From Phytopythium helicoides (lineage: Eukaryota; Oomycota; Peronosporomycetes; Pythiales; Pythiaceae): a DNA stretch of 64,000 bases. The position numbers were made by a program, and so were the translations under genes. The stretch covers positions 124,001 to 188,000 of the forward strand of contig JANFNE010000052.1 in assembly GCA_024867545.1 (NCBI GenBank), read 5' to 3'. The notes beneath the pieces were generated by a model. The model was not told where the DNA came from. It searched no databases and worked only from the letters and a program-made list of their open reading frames with translations. Below are positions 10,204-19,091 of the stretch, one piece after another (the stretch's first letter is position 1; each line of letters starts with the position of its first letter).

Positions 10204-11891
10204 TTAGTGTAGCGTTAGACAACAATACTCGCTCGTGATTTCATCCAGGACGCGCTCTAGCTGAGACTCAAGACGCTCTAACTCGACTTCAAAACTGTTT
10301 GCATCTACTAGGCTTGATGAGGGATGCGATTCACGACGACGTGGCGGCTTTACGAAGAATATCTTTTGGGGGTCAAAGAACTCCGAACGCTGGATTTCTT
10401 GCGTAGCACCTTCAAATTTGGCTTCCATCTGCTCAATCCTGGAGCGAGAGTTCTTGACTTGTTGTCTCCATTTTTGCCACTCGGTCTTGAAGCTCTGGGA
10501 TAGCTTCTGGTATTCTTCAGCCTGTAGCAGGGCATCAACTCGTTGAGCTTGTAGATTCAGCTGGCTCATTAGCATGTTTTCGCGCTGCTCGGTCAAAGCG
10601 TGCTCGCTAGATGCAGTAATTTCGACTACAATTCCGTTGATCCACTTGTAAAACAGCACCTCATCGTTGAGCAGCTGAAGGCTATTAAACGAGAACGACA
10701 CATCAGCCCAAGAAAGAAAAGTATATCCAAACATTTCAACAACCACCTGCACGATACGACTCGAATTTGTGCCTCCAACTGCGTCTTTGGTAGCGTTAGC
10801 AGCTGGATGACCCATGCAGGCAAGGTATCATTTTCTTTTTGATCGTTTTTCTTGTCTGGAACGGATATAGATCGCTGTTGGAATCCTCCAAGACGAATTA
10901 GCAGTCGCTGGTGACACCGGTGGTATGCAGCTAGCTCATTCATGCTATGCTGAAGACGCCCATATGCCAGATGCAGCTGATGCGTTTTCTCCTCGATAGG
11001 AACAGCCTCACTGGCAGAAGCAAGGGTATTGAGTGCCTCCTCAACAGCCTCTGCCACTGCCGTATCATCTATAGCCACATCCTGTTGGTAAGATCAAGAC
11101 TATTTGCGTTAAGCCAAACTTCAACTGCTCGTTATGCACACTCGTACGTTAGGAAATGGTGGTAGCTGTGCGCGTGCGTCTCCGAGGTAGTTCTGTCAGG
11201 TTCATGCTTCGTATCAAATGGGATGTCCAGACTTCACAAAAATCATTTATCACAGAGTGCTTACCTGCACAATTTCGTGGTGGCGACGCTCAAAGAGTCG
11301 TGAATAGGCAGCTAGCCATGCGAACGCTAGCAGCAGCACCTGGCTCGGCGGATCGGGATCGAAGAATTGTCGACAGAGGAAGCCCCACTCGTACAGGTAG
11401 TACTGCACGATCTCCACGCGGACACCTGCTTCGTCACCACAATGCTGTGAGTCTCTATTGACTTCGAAGAATGCAATTGCAGCAGAGCGTACGGTGCTGT
11501 TCGGTGTCGTTCAGAGCATCTTCGAGCACGTCGTCCGCATTCATGCGCTCCATTTCCTCAAAATCGACGTCAAAGTCCGCCAGCTCGAGTAGCACGAGGT
11601 CATGCAGCAGCTTCCACAGCACCAAGCGCTCTCGCTGCTCAATTACAGACGGTCAGAGCCTCCTCCGCCACTTTTCGAGCGCCAAGCAGCGGATTTACCG
11701 ACTTCTGACGTGGAATTGCGCTTGGCCTTGCGCAGCAAATCGACCGACACGTAGCGCACGCCGGAGGACTCGAGCGCCAGCCGCACAAGCGACGCGAACT
11801 GCGGACCTGCTGAGCTCCCGGACGTCGCAGCTGGAGCTGCTGGGCGTGCAGGAGACGCCCGCGAGCGCGGCGGATACCTCTTGGTCGCCAT
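10204..11891 (-). CDS. Coiled-coil protein, probable TEDC1-like (tubulin epsilon/delta complex)
   Basis: Five exons: 11891-11699, about 11630-11493, 11425-11265, 11081-10747 and 10681-10204, with introns of 68, 67, 183 and 65 nt, join into a continuous 434-residue frame. Only the first acceptor (GCGAG) is atypical. The N-terminal half contains LVLWKLLHDLVLLELADFD, then EIVQYYLYEWGFLCRQFFD and a helical LLLAFAWLAAYSRLFE. This combination and the total length resemble tubulin epsilon and delta complex protein 1. The C-terminal half is coiled coil (roughly residues 300-400) rich in Gln/Glu/Lys. If correct, it would act at centrioles or basal bodies with delta and epsilon tubulin, which fits a lineage with flagellate zoospores. 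The family call rests on recognition of a few motifs, so it is moderate; the exon structure is firmer. Confidence 0.6.
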
Positions 11892-11976
11892 TAGCTCTAT
11901 CGAGCAGGAGGTTCTGTTTCTTTGTATAGAAAAATATAGAGAAGTTTAAGGTATGAAATTGGGATGAAGACGTGTG

Positions 11977-11997
11977 ATTGGCTGAGTGCATGATTGG
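11977..11997 (-). promoter_or_regulatory. Tandem CCAAT boxes
   Basis: On the minus strand two CCAAT boxes (11981-11977 and 11997-11993) lie about 90-105 nt upstream of the ATG at 11891. Spacing and orientation suit a core promoter of the TEDC1-like gene. Confidence 0.35.
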
Positions 11998-12096
11998 CCG
12001 AACGAAAAACTCTAACTTCGTCAACGCGGTCAAGCTGACACGAATGCTCATTCAGTTGGGAAGTTACTACATGCATGGGATACTACGGTGACGCAT

Positions 12097-13206
12097 CTAG
12101 ACGAACAAGGCCGTGAGGTTGCAGGAGGTGTTGAGGTGCAGGTGTTGCAGCGCGTCGTCGGCCTGGATGCTCATGTTGACGAGTTCCAGAATCGGCCGTA
12201 GGATTTCGTAGCTCGTAGCGTACGGGTTTTCGCCCGTGATGAAGAACTGGGCGTCGCCCGCGAGAAAGCCGTAGATCATGTTGGTGAAGGCAGAAGAACC
12301 CGACGGCATGACTGCGCGGAACTGCTGCACACTGTCGCCGCGAGGCACGGCCAGATGGTCCGTCAGCGACATGGCGTAGCCCAGGTAGTCATCTCCGTAG
12401 TACAGGCTCATATTGAGCCTACCGATGTCCGCCACACCCATGGATGCCACGTTGTCGACTGTCACGTTGATGTCGATAGTGTAGTCGCCGCCCGTGCAGC
12501 CCCAGAAGTCGAGGTACTCGATCGCTGGCTGCGGGTCCTGGAAGTTGTTGAGTCCTGAGATTGTGAGCTCGCGTTTGAACGTCAGACCGCCGTACGAGAG
12601 CCCTAGGAAGTGCATCTTGATCTTCGCTGAACCACCGACCGTCACGTTTTCGGACGCGATCACATCGGCGGCCATGGCATCGAACGCGTCCTGGTTCGTG
12701 ATCGTCAGGTAGTTGCTTATAGTCAGGTTGTAGTTCTGCTTGCCCTTGGCGAACTCGAGTCCCGGGAACTCGAACGTGCCGATCTCTTCGTCGTTGTAGA
12801 TCATGGACGCGGTTGTAGCGTCGGTTCTTGCGTGGATGCTCACATCATATTGGAGGTTGATGCTCAGCTCGACGCCGAAGACGCCACTGTCGCTGATGTT
12901 CGACACGTCCACGTAGTTGAGACCAAGCTTGACCTTGTCGGCGTTATGTTGGATGATGGCCTTGAGGATGACATACCAGAAGATAAGCAGGAAGACCACG
13001 AGCAGCACGACCACGATGCCCACGATGTAGAGCACGCGCTGCAGTTTGGTCACGCGCCACCACAGGAACTTCTTGAGCGGCTTCTTGTCAGCCTCGACCA
13101 CCTCCTTGTCGTCCTTGGCAGTCGCACCAGCCTCGAGGTGCAGCGACTCATGGTATTCGGAGCTTGTGGGTGTCTTGACGTCGGTCTCGCTGTACTGAGG
13201 CGGCAT
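12097..13206 (-). CDS. Single-pass membrane protein with LEA2/DUF3712-like extracellular domain
   Basis: The start at 13206 (MPPQYSETDV) is preferred over 13260 because it begins the conserved-looking acidic cytosolic tail; this gives 369 residues. Layout: a ~60-residue charged N-terminus, one strong transmembrane helix (~residues 62-85, rich in V/L/I, preceded by the basic stretch KKFLWWRVTKLQR), then a ~280-residue beta-rich domain with many N-x-S/T sequons (for example NLTIS, NVTVG, NMSLY, NTSCN). The type II topology with beta repeats resembles LEA2/NDR1-like and fungal DUF3712 proteins. Function is unknown; it is probably at the plasma membrane or in the secretory pathway. No introns or breaks are seen. 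Confidence 0.7.
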   Translation of the reverse strand: MPPQYSETDVKTPTSSEYHESLHLEAGATAKDDKEVVEADKKPLKKFLWWRVTKLQRVLYIVGIVVVLLVVFLLIFWYVILKAIIQHNADKVKLGLNYVDVSNISDSGVFGVELSINLQYDVSIHARTDATTASMIYNDEEIGTFEFPGLEFAKGKQNYNLTISNYLTITNQDAFDAMAADVIASENVTVGGSAKIKMHFLGLSYGGLTFKRELTISGLNNFQDPQPAIEYLDFWGCTGGDYTIDINVTVDNVASMGVADIGRLNMSLYYGDDYLGYAMSLTDHLAVPRGDSVQQFRAVMPSGSSAFTNMIYGFLAGDAQFFITGENPYATSYEILRPILELVNMSIQADDALQHLHLNTSCNLTALFV

Positions 13207-13933
13207 GGTGACGGAGTCCCTGTACCAGCGAGCAAAATCGCGAGTGCGGCAGCGAGTCAAAGCGGGGCGAGTGGCTGATGGCGAGCTGAGCTCCGTCGAC
13301 AGACCTCGTCGTACTAATCAACAACCCAATTGCGAACTGCGTCTGCCGAGAATGCCGAGGGAGCTTCCACGTGTGTCACACCTCTGGTCGTCCTGCTCAC
13401 TTGGTTCGTCTCGACGAGTTCTCCAGACCACAGTCGTGACTGGCGGTGGCATCTGCTGCGGATTCCGCGCCCCAATGCTGCACCAGTCAAGGATTCACTG
13501 CTCTTCCAGCCCCTCGAGATACGAACGCAGACGCCGCATGTCGCGTAGGAGCTGCTTCAGCTTGGATAGCCATGGAGTTCTCGTCGGTGCTATGCGGAGG
13601 CATCGGCGAGTAGATCTGATCGCTAAACTCCGGGGTTCATTCGCGTCGCCCGTCCCGCGCCTGTGCTGACAATCACGTCAACGACAAGTTGTCGGGGCAT
13701 CAACACTTTAGGGTGAATTGTTGATGCCTCGACCACGACCTCAGGCGTGTGGTGTGCTCGAGTCACGGTGTGCTAGTGGGCGTCAACAAGACATGCATTG
13801 CAAGCTTTACATACCGAGCAGCTCGCACGTCCGCCGTTTGCATTAGCATCGCGCGCCGGTGCGTATTGTCTGCCACACGGGGCTGCGAGGTGCGTCAGGT
13901 GGACATGGCACGGCCGCGGAGGCAGACGCGGGT
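13207..13933. other. Intergenic, no gene recognised
   Basis: Upstream of the LEA2-like gene and downstream of the CCDC43 gene. Short open frames lack coding character. Confidence 0.45.
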
Positions 13934-14635
13934 CTAGCCTGCCCCGCGCTGCTTCTCCCGCTTCTGCGTGCGCTTCTTGGCCTTGTCCTTACGCGCCTTG
14001 TCCTTCTCGAGCAGCTCCTTCTCGCGCGTGACCTTCTTCTCGTGCTCCTTTTTGAGCTTCTCGCGCATGGCGCTCTGCGCCTGCTGCACGCGCTGCTTGT
14101 TGGTGTTCTGCGCCATGTTGTCGAGCGCCGCGGCCGCCTTCTTCTCCTTGTCGTCCACCTTGACCACGTTGCCGTCCTCGTCGTACTCGGAGATGACGCT
14201 GAAGCCGTACTCGCTGATGAGCTTCTCTCTGGCCGCCAGCTCTTCGCGGGACATGTTGGCCCTCGCGAGCGCCTTCTGCTTCTCGCGCTCGAGCGCCAGC
14301 TCCGCCTCCTTCTTCTGCCTCTCGCGCGCTTCCTGCTCGCGCTTCTCGGCCTCCGCTCGCCGCTGCGCCTCCTGGTGCTCCCTCTTGGCGCTCGCGGCCG
14401 CCAGCAGCCGCTCCACGTCCGCCAGCATGGCGCTCTCGTCCAGCGCCTCGGCCAGCTCGGCGTCGCTCACGAGGCCCTCGGCCGCGCTCGAGAACATGCT
14501 CGCCACGCTCGCCACGCGCTCCGCCAGCTCCGAGTCATCGTCCGCCAGGATGCCCTTGCCGTACTCGACGTACACGTCCGCGTCCAGCTGCAGCCGCGCC
14601 ACCTTGAGCCGCACCCATTCGTCCAAGTCCGCCAT
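13934..14635 (-). CDS. CCDC43: CCDC43 family coiled-coil protein
   Basis: 233 residues, intronless. The N-terminal globular part (MADLDEWVRLKVARLQLDAD, VYVEYGKGILADDD) matches the family pattern of a small helical domain reading '...W...L..L..D..VY..YI.GIL'. A long Arg/Lys/Glu-rich helix follows (~residues 75-130), a short acidic break near YDEDGNVVKVDD, and a basic coiled-coil tail ending KKRTQKREKQRG. The tail and length are as in animal CCDC43. The molecular role of the family is poorly defined. The reverse strand carries a 271-codon open frame caused only by GC-rich codons. Confidence 0.75.
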   Translation of the reverse strand: MADLDEWVRLKVARLQLDADVYVEYGKGILADDDSELAERVASVASMFSSAAEGLVSDAELAEALDESAMLADVERLLAAASAKREHQEAQRRAEAEKREQEARERQKKEAELALEREKQKALARANMSREELAAREKLISEYGFSVISEYDEDGNVVKVDDKEKKAAAALDNMAQNTNKQRVQQAQSAMREKLKKEHEKKVTREKELLEKDKARKDKAKKRTQKREKQRGAG

Positions 14636-15325
14636 GGCGCTCGCCAGCCAGCCAAGAGCTACGTACGGGACTAAGATTCAGAATGCCGTATTTAGGAAAA
14701 ACCTGTCCACACACAAAAACAGCTTCAGGACTTTGCAGATGTCGAGTCCTCGGCGAGTTTGGCGCAGGGACGATATGCTGACCGACTCCTCCCCAACAAG
14801 AGTGAGCTTTCACCTCGAGGAAATTCGGCGTGGACGTGTTCCCTGGTCAGGATTTAGCATCATGAAACGGTGACTCACAGCTTGGGTTCTTGTCTGGTTT
14901 AGGTATTATTACGCTTGCTGGGAGTATCTGAATTCTGGTTCCCACTGATCAAGATAACTAGATGCTGCGCGGCGCAGCTTGGCCTGGGAGTAGGGGGTTC
15001 AATTTTGAAAGCCGTTGACTTGATTTTGATATATTACAGAAAAGTGGTTGTGTCTTGCACTTTGCAACACCGAGTTTGGGCATTGTTGTCTTTGCAACAC
15101 AGAGTTCGAGCATTTTGCAGAAATATTCATATGTTTGTAAGATATTTTTGGGGGTATATGATTAGGCATTTCACAACAGTGACTGCGATGTGCATGTCGC
15201 TGAAAGATGCTCGTGCAACTTAGCATCTTCACACTCGAGAATTGGCGCGAGAAAGGAAAGGTGACCTTCGAGGTGTGTTGCTGAAAATCGCATCGCAGTG
15301 ATTGATTGATGTCGTGTGATCTTGC
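14636..15325. other. Intergenic, AT-richer, with a short direct repeat
   Basis: No gene recognised. Contains the direct repeat at 15061-15114. Confidence 0.45.
15061..15114. repeat. Imperfect 24-bp direct repeat, 30-bp period
   Basis: Units 15061-15084 and 15091-15114 both read TTTGCAACAC-(C/A)GAGTT...GCATT, with three differences. Confidence 0.6.
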
Positions 15326-15826
15326 ATGCCTGCAGGTGCCGTCATGCAGAAGCAAACATCCGTGATCACGTGTGTACCTCAGATTAGACAAGATCGCGAG
15401 TTCCAGCTGCGCTCTGAGGCGCAGCGCCGTCGCCGCGCTCGCGAGCGCGAGATGCGCGAGCGTGCTCGCGAGGACACAGCGTGTGCTGCAGCGGGTGTTA
15501 CCCTCGCTCCGTCGACCTATTCTGGCGACACTACCCCAACGTTCTCCGTGGCTCGCTCGTGCCACGAAGTAGCCGAGCTGGAAGCGATTCGTGCTTGCCT
15601 TGATATGCGCCGTACGCTCATTCGATGGGCCGTCACTGAGCTAGAGGGTTTGCTTGTGGAGGTAGACCGGGAGGCGGCGAGCACGGAATTGCTCATGGAC
15701 CAACAGCTCGAGCAGCGACTTCAGCGCAGTATGTCGCGCGTCATCGCCACCTTGGATCGAAGCCAAGCTCTAGTTGCAGCAGTTCGAGATGAACCGAGTG
15801 CTTGCACCTGTAATGGTGCGCCGTAG
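15326..15826 (+). CDS. Hypothetical protein, basic coiled-coil N-terminus
   Basis: 166 residues, not recognised. Residues ~22-48 form an Arg-rich helix (RRRRAREREMRERARE), and ~80-150 look helical with heptad-like leucines (ELEGLLVEVDREAASTELL). The ORF has sensible composition and no overlapping stronger candidate, but there is no homology evidence. It is convergent with the next gene at 15986-16657. Confidence 0.4.
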   Translation: MPAGAVMQKQTSVITCVPQIRQDREFQLRSEAQRRRRAREREMRERAREDTACAAAGVTLAPSTYSGDTTPTFSVARSCHEVAELEAIRACLDMRRTLIRWAVTELEGLLVEVDREAASTELLMDQQLEQRLQRSMSRVIATLDRSQALVAAVRDEPSACTCNGAP

Positions 15827-15985
15827 GTGAAACAAAGTTGTCGTAGTTATTCAAAGCTGGTTCATTACCACGAAATAACACGAGCACACATTCGCTAGCT
15901 ATGCTAGGCTTCGTTTTGTCTTGCCGTCGACAAACATGAGCGAGAAGACAATCACACACTACTGCGTCTCCGACACGTCGCTGTC

Positions 15986-16657
15986 TTATCCGAAGTACTC
16001 GTCTTCGGTCGAGCTGCAGCAGCACTTGCCGTTGCGCGCAAAGATGCCGGAACTGACGGACTCCGAGTCACAGTCGTAGAGGTTCATGGGCGTCATGCTA
16101 TCCCCACTTGACGAGCGCGGGCGAACAGCTGCTTGAGCAGACGGAGTGATTTGTGCTTGCTCCGCACGTGCCGACGCAGGGGGTGTCGCCACACGAATCT
16201 CCGTCGATGATGCGCTAGGTGAACTGAAGTCATTCCCTCCAAGGTCGTGAAGCAGCATTTGCTCGACGAGGTCTTGCAGCCCATCCACCAAGGCCATCGA
16301 CGAATACTCTAGCACCGAGGATTGGCTGAGCTTGGCTTCTTGACCGGCGCCAAATTGGCGCGCAGGTCGTGCAACGAGGTTCTCCGCCTGGTTGCTCAGG
16401 TCGCGTGCAGTGCCGCTGCTGTTGATTACTGCTGTAGGTAGAGTGCGATGTGGCGTCAGTACAGGAATCTCCATGATTATCGCAGTGAGTGCCTTCGCTT
16501 CGTCGACGATGCGGTTGCACTGCGCATGGATTCTCTCAACCCGCGCAGACGTCCAAACTTCGCGTCTCGAGTACGGTGTCACGCGCTGCAGGCGGGGTGT
16601 CCGGCCGCCTTTCGGGCGGTACCAGGTCGGAGTGTTAGTCGAGCGAGACTTCGGCAT
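15986..16657 (-). CDS. Hypothetical protein, low-complexity
   Basis: 223 residues, not recognised. A basic N-terminus (SRREVWTSARVERIHAQCNR) leads into a helical stretch and a Ser/Ala/Pro-rich middle. The acidic C-terminus holds a CCC cluster (GKCCCSSTEDEYFG) that could be metal-binding or acylated, though this is speculation. The frame is open throughout, and coding status is inferred only from length and composition. Confidence 0.4.
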   Translation of the reverse strand: MPKSRSTNTPTWYRPKGGRTPRLQRVTPYSRREVWTSARVERIHAQCNRIVDEAKALTAIIMEIPVLTPHRTLPTAVINSSGTARDLSNQAENLVARPARQFGAGQEAKLSQSSVLEYSSMALVDGLQDLVEQMLLHDLGGNDFSSPSASSTEIRVATPPASARAEQAQITPSAQAAVRPRSSSGDSMTPMNLYDCDSESVSSGIFARNGKCCCSSTEDEYFG

Positions 16658-17547
16658 CTCTGGCGTTGCTTGCGAATTCGGAAATGAGGCTCGCGCGCTG
16701 CACGCACCTTAGATACGACAGTTGAGCGCATTTCGGCCGTGTTGGACTCGTAGCGACGCCTCCCAGGCACTGGTGTTGAAGTCGATCCGATACAAGTGTA
16801 CTTGCATATCCGAGACAACAGGGCAACGTGCGTCAAAAGTTTCTCAATTGGGAAGGAGCGTCGATGCAATCAGTAGCTACAACGAAAAGAGCACCACACA
16901 TTCAACATGGCAAGCGTTGGGCGTTGCTCTCACTAGCCTAAACCATGCGTTTACGAGCGCGGCTGCTGGCGTGGGACGCAGCGCCAAGATTTTATGGCGC
17001 GACATGTGGGCAATGAGCGACTCATGTTGCTCAGCACTGTAGAGATCATTCACCTGTCGATGGCAGCGGCGAGCAACCGACTGGGACGCGAGGTGCGCGC
17101 CACCAGCGACACGTGTATCGTGCGAGCGATGCAGACGCGTTGGAAACTTGACGCGATTGGTATCGTGGAGCGAGGCGTCGTGGCGTGAGCGCTGTCGCGG
17201 CTCGTTGATTATTTGCTCGGCTCAACTTGCACTTTCTACTATATACTCCTCCAGGCAGTTGACGCAAGGCATTGGAGGTGCGACTAGCTGCAACAAGTTT
17301 ACCACGAGCGAATGCTGATTGGTCCATCCTCTCTAGCCACTTCAACTTGAAATTACATAAAATACTCAATGAATGACGGTTTGTATCTCAAGCGCGGCCG
17401 TTGCTATGAGTTGGCTGGTGCGGCAGTTGAACTCTCGCGACTTTCTCAAGCTCCATCTCCTACTCGATCGATCGAGCAAAGTCAAGAGGCTCACATTGTT
17501 CAAGGCGCGTTGTGGGCAATACGTCGCGCATCCGTGTCCAGTTACTA
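16658..17547. other. Left flank of the Helitron gene pair; no gene recognised
   Basis: Short frames only. I searched for a Helitron 3' end (hairpin about 10 nt before CTRR, read on the minus strand) and saw no convincing candidate. An upstream exon of the RPA-like gene could lie around 17373-17500 in another frame. Confidence 0.35.
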
Positions 17548-18744
17548 ATGCCCGAGCTGCGGCGCGAGGTCGCCATCCGCGACTTAACGCTGCACATGGC
17601 TGTGGCGTGGACGCTCAAGGCGCGCGTTGTCAGCCGCACACCTACACGCGCCATGCGTGATTCGGGGCAATCGTCGTTTAGCGTGACACTTGTCGACAGC
17701 AACCGCGATGAGATTCGCGCGATCGCTTACAACGAGGCTGTGGAAATGTTTGGGGATCTGCTGCTACCAGGGAAAGTCTGCAAGTTCGGGAACTGCGCTC
17801 TCCGCACGGCGAAGCGCACTGTTTCGACCTCGGGACAGCGATACGAGATCGCCATCGACAACGATGCTGACATTGTGGGGGCGGACAACGACCCACGCAT
17901 CCCCGTAACCAGCTATCACTTTGTGCGGTTCTCAGAGGTTGCGAAGGCTGCTGCTGGCAGCTTTGTTGATGTTCTCGGCGTCGTTACCGACGTGGGCGCT
18001 GTCGAAGAGATCAGAGGCCGCGACGGTAATTCTTACACGAAGCGCACTATGGTCCTCGCCAACGACGAGAATCTTGACATTGAGTGCACGTTATGGGGCG
18101 ATCTCGCTAAGCGACAACTGACTACACTACGAGAACACGTCGTTGCCATCAAGAATTGCCGCGTCACTACCTTCAGCGGCCGGTCATTGGCATCGAGTGT
18201 GACCACGACAATTGACGAAGAGCCATTTGACCCCGGTGCCGACAAAATCTACGACTGGATGGCCTCTCGAACATCGCTGAAAACTCTCAACGTGAGCCTT
18301 TTTGGCTGCCGGCTGACGGAGCTCGGCAGTGTGTATGGCCTTGCAAATGGAGCTCTCGTCGACATCCTCGGCGTGGTTAACCATGTGGGCAACCTCGTCA
18401 ACATGACGAGTCGCGAAGGAAAGCCGTGTTCCCGACGCGTATTGAGACTCTTGGACGGCAAAGGTGGCGAAATCTCTTGCACAGTGTGGAACCAGCACGC
18501 CCAGGCGGAATGCTCGGATTGGATTGGCCATACTCTCGTGATTAAAGGCGGACGCGTCAAAGACGGCAACGGTCGGTCAGTTTCCTGCATTCCGACATCG
18601 TACTTGATTTTGGACCCGCCTATGGATGCAGCTACGCGAATTCAGCTGTGGTATCACAAGCGCGACCAGTTCAATGAGTCAGAGGACACAGCCACACGCA
18701 GCTCGATTGAAGATGAGGAAACGAAGACGGAGCAAACTCCATGA
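17548..18744 (+). CDS. RPA1-like single-stranded DNA-binding protein (Helitron-associated)
   Basis: About 398 residues from the ATG at 17548 (MPELRREVAIRD); the frame is open upstream to a GTG at 17512. Three OB-folds are visible. A DBD-A-like fold runs from WTLKARVVSRTPTR through FSVTLVDSNRDEIRAIAYNE. A DBD-B-like fold starts at GSFVDVLGVVTDVGAVEE and includes LDIECTLWGDLAKR. A second DBD-B-like copy follows (VDILGVVNHVGNLVN, EISCTVWNQHAQ). The zinc-ribbon DBD-C and the trimerisation region of cellular RPA70 are absent; the protein ends in an acidic Thr-rich tail. It probably coats single-stranded DNA during rolling-circle transposition. It is convergent with Rep/Hel. A host RPA1 paralogue is the alternative, but the missing C-terminal domain argues against that. 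Confidence 0.8.
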   Translation: MPELRREVAIRDLTLHMAVAWTLKARVVSRTPTRAMRDSGQSSFSVTLVDSNRDEIRAIAYNEAVEMFGDLLLPGKVCKFGNCALRTAKRTVSTSGQRYEIAIDNDADIVGADNDPRIPVTSYHFVRFSEVAKAAAGSFVDVLGVVTDVGAVEEIRGRDGNSYTKRTMVLANDENLDIECTLWGDLAKRQLTTLREHVVAIKNCRVTTFSGRSLASSVTTTIDEEPFDPGADKIYDWMASRTSLKTLNVSLFGCRLTELGSVYGLANGALVDILGVVNHVGNLVNMTSREGKPCSRRVLRLLDGKGGEISCTVWNQHAQAECSDWIGHTLVIKGGRVKDGNGRSVSCIPTSYLILDPPMDAATRIQLWYHKRDQFNESEDTATRSSIEDEETKTEQTP

Positions 18745-19091
18745 ACGTGTGGTATGAAGTGGAGTTCGCAGCGTGTTGCGAGTGTGCTACGTGAGCTGCA
18801 ATGGCGAGTGCATGCAAACCTGGTTGATGACTCCATGTAATCGACGTGAGGTTGAGCCCAGTTCTCTTTCGGCAAGTGTTACCACTTTGTTTTGTCACTG
18901 CTCCTGTTGTCGTTGATCTTTTAGTCGTAAACAGCCTATCTCGCTCCGTCTCCGTGCCCTGTTGGTGACATTGTGCAGCCACTTGAGGCAAACCGACAGC
19001 TGCAGTCGGTAAAGTGGACCATCGCAAAATCGAGGCGCGACCGAATCTACCACGCGATGTAGCTATCGCTGGCGGCGCAAACAGCAGCGCC
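18745..19091. other. Spacer between convergent Helitron genes, with a stem-loop
   Basis: Contains a 6-bp perfect stem at 18992-18997/19005-19010 with a 7-nt loop (ACCGAC...GTCGGT). It presumably holds both 3' UTRs. Confidence 0.4.

Noticed and set aside
13859..14674. Long plus-strand ORFs opposite CCDC43
   Set aside because: Leu/Arg/His-rich or Ser/Ala-rich mirror of a Lys/Glu coiled coil, with no independent support.
18992..19010. Perfect 6-bp stem-loop considered as the Helitron 3' hairpin
   Set aside because: No CTRR end follows at the usual ~10 nt on either strand, and it lies between two genes that probably both belong to the element.
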